Below, piece after piece: positions 9,261-17,406 of a stretch of DNA of 64,000 nt (position 1 is its first letter; every line of letters starts with the position of its first letter). Both the position numbers and the translations under genes were made by a program. The stretch is from Wenyingzhuangia fucanilytica. Lineage in GTDB: Bacteria > Bacteroidota > Bacteroidia > Flavobacteriales > Flavobacteriaceae. The DNA is taken from positions 3,084,501 to 3,148,500 of the forward strand of contig NZ_CP014224.1 in NCBI RefSeq assembly GCF_001697185.1, written 5' to 3'. A model generated the notes under the pieces. That model worked only from the letters and a program-made list of their open reading frames with translations, was not told the DNA's origin and did no database searches.

Positions 9261-9337
9261 ATATCGTATTTATTTAAGGGTTATGTACTAAAAATAGTAT
9301 TTAATAGTAACTTATACAATATTTAAGCCAAAATAAT

Positions 9338-10498
9338 CTAACCTCTAAACAGAAAGAAATTTTGTTTGATTCCTTCTAATTCTGAGTTCTTATTGTCTGA
9401 TATGTAAGAGATGGCCTTTTCCGTAAAGGCTAAACCTTTATTTGTTAGACTGATAACCCCATCTTTAATCTCAATCATGTTATTCTGACTAGCGAGTTTT
9501 AAAACTTTTTTAGCTCTTTGTTTGGTCCAATTAATATGTTCTTGTAAATGATTGATATTTCTTTCTTTTTCATCTTCGTGATTAGCCAAATGCAACATAA
9601 ATACCAACATTGCAACTTCGGTTTTTTGTTGTTTGGTTTTATACCATTGTGATATATAACCTTTGTTTGGAGCAAACAAATACACTATAAAAAACAACAA
9701 ACCTAAAACTGTAGCAATAGTTCCTGCAATAGAAGCATCTAACCAATGTGCCACCCAATAACCTGTAACAGATGCAAAAATTCCCACCAAAGAAGATCCT
9801 ATTAACATCTTTTTTAAATTATTGGTTAGTAGATATACACAAGCTGCTGGAACAATCATAAAAGCCACAACCAAAATAGCACCAATAGCATCAAAAGCAC
9901 CAACCGTGGTTACTGATGAAATAGTCATTAAACCATAGTGAATTCCAATGGGGGTAAATCCTAAAGAAGCCGCTAGGCCTGCATCAAACGTTGCTATTTT
10001 TAATTCTTTGTAAAATAAAATCAACAATAAAATAGAGACTGACAAAATAGTTCCAATCATCCAAAGTGATTTTGGCCCCATATCTATTCCATTGTACATC
10101 CATCTATCAAATGGAGCAAAAGCAACTTCTCCTAACAATACGGCATCTACATCTAAATGTACATCTCCCGCATTTTTGGCTATTAAAATCACACCTAAAC
10201 TAAAGAGGGATGGAAATACCAAACCAATAGCGGTATCTTCTTTTACCAAGCCTGTTTTTTGAATATACTCTACCAACACAACAGTTAAAACTCCTGTTAA
10301 TGTGGCCATCAATATTAATAAAGGCGAAGCTAAATCTTGAGTAATAAAGAATCCAATTACAATTCCTGGTAAAATAGAATGACTAATAGCATCGCTTATT
10401 AAAGCCATTTTTCTTAGCACCAAAAAAACGCCTGGCAAAGCACAAGCCACAGCCACCAAAATCAATATGATTTGTATTTCTAATTGTGCATTTGTCAT
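9338..10498 (-). CDS. metal ABC transporter permease with C-terminal winged-helix-like extension
   Basis: A 386-residue inner-membrane permease of the ABC-3 (TroC/ZnuB/MntB) family. Residues about 1-280 contain eight or more hydrophobic segments and the family signature around DAISHSILPGIVIGF. Residues about 295-385 are soluble: a run ending NWTKQRAKKVLKLASQNN, then MIEIKDGVISLTNKG. This looks like a helix-turn-helix and wing and resembles the DtxR-type segment LVNYVKYQGVSLTIKGKEIA of the regulator at 13536-14204. Permeases of this family normally end after the membrane part at about 280 residues. It overlaps the preceding permease by four bases (ATGA), so the two probably make a heterodimer with the ATPase at 11680. 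Likely substrate Mn(II), Fe(II) or Zn(II). Confidence 0.88.
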   Translation of the reverse strand: MTNAQLEIQIILILVAVACALPGVFLVLRKMALISDAISHSILPGIVIGFFITQDLASPLLILMATLTGVLTVVLVEYIQKTGLVKEDTAIGLVFPSLFSLGVILIAKNAGDVHLDVDAVLLGEVAFAPFDRWMYNGIDMGPKSLWMIGTILSVSILLLILFYKELKIATFDAGLAASLGFTPIGIHYGLMTISSVTTVGAFDAIGAILVVAFMIVPAACVYLLTNNLKKMLIGSSLVGIFASVTGYWVAHWLDASIAGTIATVLGLLFFIVYLFAPNKGYISQWYKTKQQKTEVAMLVFMLHLANHEDEKERNINHLQEHINWTKQRAKKVLKLASQNNMIEIKDGVISLTNKGLAFTEKAISYISDNKNSELEGIKQNFFLFRG

Positions 10499-11604
10499 GA
10501 CTGATTTGTATATAAATTTTTAGCCGTATTAAATCCTTTTTCTGTTAAAGACCAATCTCCTTTTTCTAAAAGAATTAACTCTTCGGATTCTAAACTTTTT
10601 AAACTCTTACGGGTGTATCCTTGAAAATTATTCAACAATTGAATTTTATGTGGATGAGAAATATTATCGTGATTTTTAGCAATGTTATACATAAACAGTA
10701 AAGTCTTCATCAATTTTAAATCGTTTCTATTTTTCCACAATTTAATCTGCCTAAACAACAAACCTCTTATAGGAGAAAACACAAATGATATCATTACAAA
10801 AACAGTAGCTATCAACACAATTACTGGCCCTGTTGACAAATTATTGGCACTAGCGCTAATGGCAGTTCCTAATAAACCTGAAGTCGCTCCAAAAAAACCA
10901 GCTAAAAGCACCATTTTAGACAAACTATTTGTCCACTGTCTTGCTGCTGCTGCCGGAGCTAACAACATAGCGCTCATTAAAACCACACCAACAGTTTGTA
11001 ATCCCATCACAATAGCAATTACAATAAAAGAAGTCATTAAAGTATCTATAAACTTTACATGAAACCCTAAAGTAGTAGTATAATCTGCATCAAACAAAAC
11101 CATTTTAAACTCTTTCCAAAACAACAAAACAACTATTAAAGCAATTCCCGAAATTGCAGACATTAGCCAAACATCACTAGCCAACAAAGTAGCTGCTTGA
11201 CCAAACAAATATTTTTCTAAACCTGATTGATTGGCATTGGGTAATTTTTGAATATACGTTAACAACAACATTCCAAATCCAAAAAAAGTAGACAACACCA
11301 CTCCCAAAGCAGTATCAGATTTTAAATGAGTTTTTGATATAATTCCTTTGATAAAAACAGCACTTACCAAACCACTTAACAAGGCGCCCAACAACAAACC
11401 ATTATTGTTTTTTACTCCTAAAACCAAAAATACAATGGCGATTCCTGGTAACGAAGCATGAGAAATAGCATCGCCCAACAGACTTTGTTTTCGCAACACA
11501 GCAAAACTTCCTAGCATACCACACAAAGCCCCTAGTACAGCTGTACCAAGCGTAATAATTTGCAGTGTGTAATCTGTCATTAATAAATCAAAATATTCTT
11601 TCAT
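10495..11604 (-). CDS. metal ABC transporter permease with C-terminal winged-helix-like extension
   Basis: A 369-residue ABC-3 family permease, homologous to the next gene. It has the signature GDAISHASLPGIAIVF near residue 45 and about eight membrane segments up to residue 280. The soluble tail (about 290-369) reads LMKTLLFMYNIAKNHDNISHPHKIQ, then GYTRKSLKSLESEELILLEKGDWSLTEKGFNTA, again suggesting a helix-turn-helix with a wing. It sits in the operon mntR - binding protein - ATPase - permease - permease. A 75-bp gap with a hairpin separates it from the ATPase gene; translation of the second permease is coupled through ATGA. Confidence 0.88.
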   Translation of the reverse strand: MKEYFDLLMTDYTLQIITLGTAVLGALCGMLGSFAVLRKQSLLGDAISHASLPGIAIVFLVLGVKNNNGLLLGALLSGLVSAVFIKGIISKTHLKSDTALGVVLSTFFGFGMLLLTYIQKLPNANQSGLEKYLFGQAATLLASDVWLMSAISGIALIVVLLFWKEFKMVLFDADYTTTLGFHVKFIDTLMTSFIVIAIVMGLQTVGVVLMSAMLLAPAAAARQWTNSLSKMVLLAGFFGATSGLLGTAISASANNLSTGPVIVLIATVFVMISFVFSPIRGLLFRQIKLWKNRNDLKLMKTLLFMYNIAKNHDNISHPHKIQLLNNFQGYTRKSLKSLESEELILLEKGDWSLTEKGFNTAKNLYTNQS

Positions 11605-11625
11605 CCTTTTAGTTTGTCAAGTCAT

Positions 11626-11660
11626 AAAGTAGAAAGTTATCTCACTAACTTTTCCACTTT
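11626..11660. repeat. imperfect hairpin between ATPase and permease genes
   Basis: AAAGTAGAAAGTTA and TAACTTTTCCACTTT form an imperfect hairpin with a 6-nt loop inside the 75-bp intergenic gap of the metal ABC operon. It lacks a T-run and may be an mRNA processing or stability element. Confidence 0.4.
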
Positions 11661-11679
11661 TAAACTTTTCACTTTACAA

Positions 11680-12417
11680 CTACTCTACAATACTTGTTTT
11701 GTAATTAATTCCGTAAGTCTTGGTTAAATTGTCATCGTTAAAAATCTGTGCTACTGGTCCTGTAGCAATTTTCTTCACATTTAAAAAAGTAACCCAATCA
11801 AAATATTCTGGAACAGTTTGTAAATCATGATGCACAACAATGACCGTTTTCCCTGCCTTTCTCAACTCTTTTAAAATCTGAATAATGGCTTTTTCTGTAG
11901 TAGCATCTACTCCTTGAAAAGGTTCATCCATAAAATAAATGGCTGCATTTTGCACCAAAGCTCTAGCCAAAAAAATTCTTTGTTGCTGCCCACCAGACAA
12001 TTGAGAAATTTGTCTATTCTGAAAAGTTAACATCCCCACTTTTTCTAAAGCTTCTAAAGCGGCTTTTTTTTCGGCTTTCCCTGGTCTTTTTATCCAACCT
12101 AAAGAACCGTATGTCCCCATCATTACCACATCTAAAGCTGTGGTAGGAAAATCCCAATCCACACTTCCTTTTTGAGGAACATAAGCTACTAAGTGGCGTT
12201 GTTTTTTATATGGTTTTCCGTATACTGTAACAGATCCTGCCAAGGGTTTTATAATATCTAAAATAGATTTTAACAAGGTAGATTTTCCAGCTCCGTTTGG
12301 CCCAACAATAGCCATCAACACTCCTTCTGGAATTTGTAAATCAATATCCCACAAAACGGGTTTATAATTATACGCTACAGTTAAATCATCAATAGCTATG
12401 GCTATTTTTTGTTCCAT
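11680..12417 (-). CDS. metal ABC transporter ATP-binding protein
   Basis: A 245-residue ABC ATPase of the TroB/ZnuC/MntA type. Walker A is [11 protein letters not shown] (about 39-49), the Q-loop is in [13 protein letters not shown], the signature is [16 protein letters not shown], Walker B with catalytic Glu is [13 protein letters not shown], and the switch His is in VIVVHHDL. It energises uptake through the two permeases encoded next (10495 and 9338). It is separated from the upstream binding-protein gene by a 202-bp structured repeat, unusual inside such an operon. Confidence 0.93.
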   Translation of the reverse strand: MEQKIAIAIDDLTVAYNYKPVLWDIDLQIPEGVLMAIVGPNGAGKSTLLKSILDIIKPLAGSVTVYGKPYKKQRHLVAYVPQKGSVDWDFPTTALDVVMMGTYGSLGWIKRPGKAEKKAALEALEKVGMLTFQNRQISQLSGGQQQRIFLARALVQNAAIYFMDEPFQGVDATTEKAIIQILKELRKAGKTVIVVHHDLQTVPEYFDWVTFLNVKKIATGPVAQIFNDDNLTKTYGINYKTSIVE

Positions 12418-12432
12418 TGTTTTATTTATTTT

Positions 12433-12552
12433 GGGTGTTACCCTTCCCGAAATTTCGGGAGGGTCGTGCTTTCCTTACTCGCTTTTAAAGGCTCTCGATT
12501 CCGCTCGAGCACCTTTAAAGAGCTCAAACAGGCCAGTCAATCACTAACACAG
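12433..12552. repeat. structured intergenic repeat with a closing stem and two hairpin arms
   Basis: The outer ends GTGTTA (12435-12440) and TAACAC (12545-12550) pair. Inside are two hairpins: CCCGAAATTTCGGG flanked by CCCT/AGGG (12441-12463), and GCTTTTAAAGG ... CCTTTAAAGAGC (12481-12523), the latter enclosing CTCGATTCCGCTCGAG. The segment has higher GC than its surroundings. From memory, similar strings (GGGTCGGGCTTTCCGCTACTCGC ... AGCTCAAACAGG) recur as dispersed intergenic elements in Flavobacteriaceae. It lies between the binding-protein and ATPase genes. Confidence 0.6.
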
Positions 12553-12590
12553 TTTGTAAAAAGAATTTAATATTCATAGAATCATCTCAG

Positions 12591-12618
12591 TTCTCGACTT
12601 CGCTCGAACACCTCTATA
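12591..12618. repeat. REP-like short palindromic repeat, copy 1
   Basis: TTCTCGACTTCGCTCGAACA occurs here and again at 26524-26543, with a variant CTCTCGATTCCGCTCGAGCA inside the structured element at 12493-12512. The TCGA ... TCGA core makes each copy partly self-complementary. Confidence 0.55.
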
Positions 12619-12619
12619 C

Positions 12620-13543
12620 TTACTTTAACGCTTCTACAATCGTATTCACGTTGTAACGATACATCCCTATATATTTTCCTGTTTCCTCTGTTGGATTCCC
12701 TAAAGCATCCGAAAATAATTGACCTCCAATTTTAACTTCATGTCCTTTTGATTCTACAGAAGCTTGCAAAGCCTCTACTGTTCTTTTAGGCACAGAACTT
12801 TCTACAAAAATGGCTTTTACTTTATTTACTATAATAAAATCAGAAATACGTTGCACATCTCTCACACCAGCTTCCGTAGCTGTTGATAATCCTTGCAATC
12901 CCACTACCTGAAAACCGAACTCTTTTCCAAAATAAGAAAAAGCATCATGAGCAGTTACTAAAATTCTTTTTTCCTTAGGCAACTCGGCCACCTTTGTTTT
13001 TAACTCAGTCTTCAATAAACTTAGCGCTGCTAAATAATCTAAGCCATTTTTTTGATAAACAGCTTTATTCTCAGGATTCGCTTTTGATAAAGCAACAATC
13101 AATTTTTCAGTAATTGTTTTCCAATTATCAATAGAAAACCAAATATGTGGATCGTGAGAATTTGCAAACATTTCTGAATTGATAATTTCATCATGCGATA
13201 AAAAATCACCCAAAGCAATGGTTTGTTTACCAATCTGATTCATTTTCTCAAACACATCTACCAATTTTCCTTCTAAGTGTAATCCGTTATAAACAATTAA
13301 ATCGGCACTAGATAATTTAGAAACATCACCTTCTGAAGCTTTGTACAAATGAGGATCGACCCCTGCTCCCATAATTCCTTTTACCTCAATATCATTTCCT
13401 CCCAATACTTTTACCAAATCGGTAATCATGGTAGTGGTTGTAACTACAGTAAACTTTGTGTTTTCTATTTTTTTTGATGGTTTACAAGCCACCAAACCTG
13501 TTAACAACAAAGCAAACGCTATTATTTTTTTCATTTTAATCAT
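12620..13543 (-). CDS. metal ABC transporter substrate-binding lipoprotein (TroA type)
   Basis: A 307-residue lipoprotein of the cluster A-I (TroA/ZnuA/PsaA) family. The lipobox LLTGLVAC places the lipidated Cys at residue 20. The four expected metal ligands are visible: H65 in VDPHLY, H133 in SHDPHIW, H199 in VTAHDAF and D279 in LFSDALG. A His-His-His-Asp set matches TroA rather than the Mn-specific PsaA pattern with Glu at the third site. No His-rich loop typical of ZnuA is present. The first ATG overlaps the mntR stop by eight bases; a second ATG at 13534 is equally possible. It captures the metal at the outer face of the inner membrane for the ATPase and permeases downstream. Confidence 0.92.
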   Translation of the reverse strand: MIKMKKIIAFALLLTGLVACKPSKKIENTKFTVVTTTTMITDLVKVLGGNDIEVKGIMGAGVDPHLYKASEGDVSKLSSADLIVYNGLHLEGKLVDVFEKMNQIGKQTIALGDFLSHDEIINSEMFANSHDPHIWFSIDNWKTITEKLIVALSKANPENKAVYQKNGLDYLAALSLLKTELKTKVAELPKEKRILVTAHDAFSYFGKEFGFQVVGLQGLSTATEAGVRDVQRISDFIIVNKVKAIFVESSVPKRTVEALQASVESKGHEVKIGGQLFSDALGNPTEETGKYIGMYRYNVNTIVEALK

Positions 13544-14204
13544 TTTGTTTTACATACAAATTGCTAGAAATTTGTTGTGATATGGATATTTTTTGCTCAT
13601 CAATAAGCAACATCATAGAATTATCAAAACTCTCTTTGTGTAATACTTTTATCTCTACTCCAAGTTTAATATCTGCATTATCTAAATACTTTAAAAAAGC
13701 ACTAGAACTATCTTTTACTCCAACAATTTTACTTTCTTCTCCTACTTGTAAAGAAGACAGAACCGTAATATTCCTTTTGATAAAATTCCCATCCTTATCT
13801 GGAATAGGATCTCCGTGAGGATCATATCTAGGAAAATCTAAAAAAGCATCTAATCCATTGGTTAATTTTACAGACTTTACATGCTCTAACTGCTCTGCCA
13901 CTTCGTGAACTTCATCCCATTGAAAACCTAAATGACGAACCAAAAACACCTCCCATAGCCTGTGTTTTCTAATAACATGCACCGCTATTTCTTTTCCCTT
14001 TATTGTTAAAGAAACTCCTTGATACTTTACATAATTCACCAAATCTTTTTCGGCCAATTTCTTAATCATATCTGTTACAGATGAAGCCTTAGTTTCTAAC
14101 TTCTCTGCAATTTTATTGGTACTTACCGCTTTGTTACTCACAACAAACAAACTATATATAGCTTTTAGGTAATTCTCTTCTGTTTGTGATAAATCTAATT
14201 CCAT
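13536..14204 (-). CDS. mntR: DtxR/MntR-family metal-dependent transcriptional regulator
   Basis: A 222-residue repressor: winged helix (about 1-70, KIAEKLETKASSVTDMIKKL as recognition region), dimerisation and metal domain (about 70-140) and a C-terminal FeoA/SH3-like domain (about 150-215). Aligned by eye with DtxR, the metal site reads H81, E104, E107, H108; Glu replaces the Cys102 of iron-sensing DtxR, as in manganese-sensing MntR. The N-terminal ligand position (Met10 in DtxR, Asp8 in MntR) is N11 here. It heads the metal ABC operon and is divergent from a TonB receptor gene; a 20-bp palindrome between them is the expected operator. Its -7 element ends five bases before the ATG, so the mRNA may be leaderless. 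The symbol is by family; Mn versus Fe sensing is inferred. Confidence 0.88.
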   Translation of the reverse strand: MELDLSQTEENYLKAIYSLFVVSNKAVSTNKIAEKLETKASSVTDMIKKLAEKDLVNYVKYQGVSLTIKGKEIAVHVIRKHRLWEVFLVRHLGFQWDEVHEVAEQLEHVKSVKLTNGLDAFLDFPRYDPHGDPIPDKDGNFIKRNITVLSSLQVGEESKIVGVKDSSSAFLKYLDNADIKLGVEIKVLHKESFDNSMMLLIDEQKISISQQISSNLYVKQND

Positions 14205-14209
14205 TATTA

Positions 14210-14217
14210 CAAAGATA
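14210..14217 (-). promoter_or_regulatory. -7 promoter element of mntR
   Basis: Minus strand TATCTTTG matches TAnnTTTG; only five bases separate it from the ATG at 14204, leaving almost no leader. Confidence 0.55.
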
Positions 14218-14248
14218 TAAATAAAAACAACAACATGTTTTAAAATTA

Positions 14249-14268
14249 TTTTTAGACAAGTCTAAAAA
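14249..14268. promoter_or_regulatory. MntR/DtxR-type operator
   Basis: TTTTTAGACAAGTCTAAAAA is a perfect palindrome of two 9-bp arms with an AA centre. Its core TTTAGACnnGTCTAAA has the form of DtxR/MntR/TroR boxes. It sits over the -33 region of the rightward TonB-receptor promoter (-7 at 14275-14282) and upstream of the leftward mntR promoter, so metal-loaded regulator could control both. Confidence 0.75.
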
Positions 14269-14274
14269 TTTATA

Positions 14275-14282
14275 TAGATTTG
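14275..14282 (+). promoter_or_regulatory. -7 promoter element of the TonB receptor gene
   Basis: TAGATTTG matches TAnnTTTG, six bases after the palindromic operator and 15 before the ATG at 14298. It rules out starts at or before 14282 for the receptor. Confidence 0.6.
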
Positions 14283-14297
14283 CAAAAAATAATTTTA

Positions 14298-16613
14298 ATG
14301 AAATCAATAATTATATCTTTTTTAATATTTACCACTGCTATTGTTCACGCACAACAGTCTTATTTAAATGGTAAAGTAGTTTCTAATGGAAATCCTATTC
14401 TTGCCAACCTTACCATTAAAGAAAACAATAAAACTATTAGTACTAATTTAAACGGAGAATATTCTTTAAAAACCAAGCCTGGAATATATACAATTATCGT
14501 ATCCGCCGTTGGGTATAAAAATCAAGAAACCAAACTGATGTTTTCTAACAACGATATTCGAACCCTTAATTTTGAATTAAAAGAAGACATTTTAGGATTA
14601 GACAAAGTTGTAGTTACTGCAACAAGAGGATATTTAAACCGAAAAAAAGCACCTGTTATTGTAACTGTAACAGATGCAAAAGTTTTAGAAGCTACCCAAG
14701 CGGTAAGTTTATCAGAAGGATTAAACTTTCAGCCTGGTTTAAGAATGGAAACCAATTGCCAAAACTGCGGAACTTCCGAAGTAAAAATGAATGGACTTGG
14801 AGGCTCTTACTCACAAATTTTGATTGACAGTCGTCCTATTTTTAGTGCATTAAACAGTGTTTATGGACTAGATCAAATCCCTGCTAATATCATCAAACAA
14901 ATAGAAGTAGTTCGTGGTGGTGGCTCTGCCCTTTATGGTTCTAATGCTATTGCAGGAACTATTAATATTATTACCAAAGATCCATCAGAAAACAGTTTTG
15001 CTATTGGAAGCAATTTAGCTTTGATAGACGGTAACACTCAAGACAAAACCATTACTTTTAACGGTACTGTTATTAACGAAGATTACGATACAGGAATTGC
15101 GCTTTTTGGTATGAAACGTAACCGAGGTGCTTACGATGCAGATAACGATGGTTTTACAGAAATCACCGAAATGGAAAACACTTCGTTTGGCCTAAAAGCT
15201 TTTACAAGACCTACCAACAGAAAAAAAATTACGGCTGAATTTAACGCTAACAACGAATACAGAAGAGGTGGAAACAACCTACATTTACTTCCATTTTTAG
15301 CCGATGTTACAGAACAAATAGAATCTACTGTTGTATCTGGAGGGTTGACTTATGAATATTTAAGTCCTAATAAAAAGGACAACTACTCTGTTTACGCTTC
15401 TACTTCTGTATCTAAAAACAAAAACTTTTACGGAGGATTGGCAGGTAATACTCCAACTGAAGAAAATATTAAAGAGAGTATAGAAGGTTTTGGAAAATCA
15501 AAAGACATCACCTTTGTTACAGGAACTCAATACGCTCATAAATTCGACAAGTTTTTAAACAACACAGGTACTTTTACAGGAGGAATAGAATACAAGTACA
15601 ATGACATTGATGACCGAAAAGAAAACCCTGCTTTTATTCCTATTTTACAAACAACACATATTTTAGGTATTTATGCGCAACAAGAATGGGTAATAAACAA
15701 TAAACTTAGAGTTTTAGGAGGACTTAGAGGTGATATACACAATTTAGCCGAAGAGTTTGTGGTATTTAATCCAAGAGCTAATATTTTATACAGTATTAAC
15801 AAGAATTTAAGATGGAGAACTAGTTATGCCAAAGGTTTTAGAGCTCCACAAATTTATGGAGAAGATGTACACGCCGGTTTAGCAGCAGGAGAAATTAGTA
15901 GAATTAGAAATGCCGATGGATTAAAATCGGAAACTTCTCATAGCTTTTTAACTTCTTTAGACTGGACAAAAGAATTAACAAATGGTGATTTTTCTTTGGT
16001 TACAGAATTGTTTTACACCAAACTAAACAATGCCTTTGCCTTAGAACAAGGAACCCAAACGGCTCCAGATTCAGGAATTTTTGAATGGATAAGAAGTAAT
16101 TCTACCGGAGCAAAAGTGTATGGTGCTAATATCGAATTAAAATATGCTCCAAACATAAAATGGTTATTTCAAGCAGGAGGAACTCTTCAACGTTCTTTGT
16201 ATAACGACAAAGTAGAATGGTCTGAAGATGAACTTGACCAAGCCACAAAAAGATTTAATAAAACCCCAAATGTATACGCAAACTTTGTAGCCACATACGC
16301 TCCTACCAAAACATTTCAAAACAACTTATCTGGGGTGTTTACTGGTCCAATGTATGTGCAACATTTGGCAGGATTTATCCCTAAAGATAAACTAGAAAAG
16401 TCTCCTTCTTTTTTTGAATTAAACTGGAAATCTTCTTATCGTTTTTTTATTGATGACCACAAACACACTTACTTTGAAGTATCTGGTGGAATTCAAAATA
16501 TATTTAATGCTTATCAAAAAGATTTTGACCAAGGAGTAGATAGAGATGTAACTTATATTTATGGACCTCAAAGACCTAGAACATTTTTTGTAGGATTAAA
16601 ATTTGGAATATAA
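14298..16613 (+). CDS. TonB-dependent receptor, probably for a metal or metal chelate
   Basis: Start at ATG 14298 gives MKSIIISFLIFTTAIVHAQ, a proper signal peptide, in a protein of 771 residues. Then come a CarboxypepD-regulatory-like beta-sandwich (about 20-95; LNGKVVSNGNPI, GEYSLKTKPGIYTIIVSAVGY), a plug domain (about 100-230; VVTATRG, GGGSALYGSNAIAGTINIITK) and a 22-strand-type barrel ending in an aromatic/hydrophobic last strand, RTFFVGLKFGI. The plug has the paired cysteines NCQNCG that I recall from a Bacteroidota receptor family near metal transport genes. The divergent MntR-type operator makes it part of the metal regulon, so Mn/Fe import across the outer membrane is the likely role. 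The gene at 16672 follows in the same direction. Confidence 0.88.
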   Translation: MKSIIISFLIFTTAIVHAQQSYLNGKVVSNGNPILANLTIKENNKTISTNLNGEYSLKTKPGIYTIIVSAVGYKNQETKLMFSNNDIRTLNFELKEDILGLDKVVVTATRGYLNRKKAPVIVTVTDAKVLEATQAVSLSEGLNFQPGLRMETNCQNCGTSEVKMNGLGGSYSQILIDSRPIFSALNSVYGLDQIPANIIKQIEVVRGGGSALYGSNAIAGTINIITKDPSENSFAIGSNLALIDGNTQDKTITFNGTVINEDYDTGIALFGMKRNRGAYDADNDGFTEITEMENTSFGLKAFTRPTNRKKITAEFNANNEYRRGGNNLHLLPFLADVTEQIESTVVSGGLTYEYLSPNKKDNYSVYASTSVSKNKNFYGGLAGNTPTEENIKESIEGFGKSKDITFVTGTQYAHKFDKFLNNTGTFTGGIEYKYNDIDDRKENPAFIPILQTTHILGIYAQQEWVINNKLRVLGGLRGDIHNLAEEFVVFNPRANILYSINKNLRWRTSYAKGFRAPQIYGEDVHAGLAAGEISRIRNADGLKSETSHSFLTSLDWTKELTNGDFSLVTELFYTKLNNAFALEQGTQTAPDSGIFEWIRSNSTGAKVYGANIELKYAPNIKWLFQAGGTLQRSLYNDKVEWSEDELDQATKRFNKTPNVYANFVATYAPTKTFQNNLSGVFTGPMYVQHLAGFIPKDKLEKSPSFFELNWKSSYRFFIDDHKHTYFEVSGGIQNIFNAYQKDFDQGVDRDVTYIYGPQRPRTFFVGLKFGI

Positions 16614-16625
16614 ATACCTAATTAA

Positions 16626-16695
16626 AAATATATACACTATTTTAAATGCTACTTACAAGCATTAAAACAATATGAAAAAAATAGTGTATATATTT
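16626..16695 (+). promoter_or_regulatory. long hairpin enclosing the start codon of the next gene
   Basis: AAATATATACACTATTTT (16626-16643) and AAAATAGTGTATATATTT (16678-16695) are perfect 18-bp inverted arms. The 34-nt loop contains a second hairpin AATGCT/AGCATT (16645-16663) and the ATG at 16672. The right arm is inside the coding sequence (codons 3-8). As RNA this would hold the initiation region in a closed structure, suggesting translational control. Confidence 0.55.
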
Positions 16696-17406
16696 CTAAT
16701 GATTGCATTTGCAAGTGCGAACGCTCAAATCATTACAGACAGACCTACTCAAACAGAAAGTTCATTAACTGTAAATTCTGGAGATTTACAAATTGAAAGC
16801 GGCTACTTAATTTCTTTTGAAAATGACCTCAAAAACACTTTAGCGCCTGTAGCACTATTTAGATATGGTATTACCAAAGGAGTTGAAGTTAGAATCTTAA
16901 GTCAATTTCAAACCGCTAAAGAAAATAATATAACCAGCAAAGGAATTAGTGATTTACAAATTGGTACTAAAATTCAACTTTTAAACAATGAAGATGTAAA
17001 TACCAAAATTGCATTTTCATCACAACTATCACTGCCTACAGGAAGTAAAGGATTTAGCTCAGAAAAAACAGGTTCTATCAACAGACTTTCCTTTTCTCAC
17101 TCCATTACTAACAATACGGGTATTGGTTACGGAATTGGTTATGATTATTTTGGATTTGGAAACGGAAATGCCATCTATTCAATTTCTTTAGGAACAGCCG
17201 TAAACAATAAAGTAAGCATATATATTGAGCCTTACGGAACTTTTGTAAACCTCAACAACCATATCTCTAACATCAATACTGGTTTTACCTACTTACAAAA
17301 CGATTATTTACAATTTGATTTTTCTTTTGGAACAGGAATCAATCAAAAAAGCAACTATATTTCTGCAGGGATTAGTTGGCTAATTAAACACAAATCATCC
17401 ATCTAA
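16672..17406 (+). CDS. outer-membrane protein, Phenol_MetA_deg-like transporter family
   Basis: A 244-residue exported protein: signal peptide MKKIVYIFLMIAFASANAQ, then IITDRPTQTESSLTV, the N-terminal signature seen in Bacteroidota proteins assigned to the phenol-degradation meta-pathway (Phenol_MetA_deg) barrel family. The rest alternates polar and hydrophobic residues as in a small beta-barrel and ends SAGISWLIKHKSSI. It follows the TonB receptor by 58 bp in the same direction and no terminator intervenes, so it is probably in the same metal-regulated transcript. An 18-bp inverted repeat surrounds its start codon. The family name is historical; a link to phenol is not supported here. Confidence 0.75.
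   Translation: MKKIVYIFLMIAFASANAQIITDRPTQTESSLTVNSGDLQIESGYLISFENDLKNTLAPVALFRYGITKGVEVRILSQFQTAKENNITSKGISDLQIGTKIQLLNNEDVNTKIAFSSQLSLPTGSKGFSSEKTGSINRLSFSHSITNNTGIGYGIGYDYFGFGNGNAIYSISLGTAVNNKVSIYIEPYGTFVNLNNHISNINTGFTYLQNDYLQFDFSFGTGINQKSNYISAGISWLIKHKSSI

Noticed and set aside
10682-11062. Open frame of 126 codons on the plus strand inside the first metal permease
   Set aside because: Antisense to a well-supported permease; low-complexity product and no promoter.
12418-12619. Possible insertion sequence or broken gene in the ABC operon gap
   Set aside because: No transposase-like reading frame and no target-site duplication; it is a structured repeat instead.
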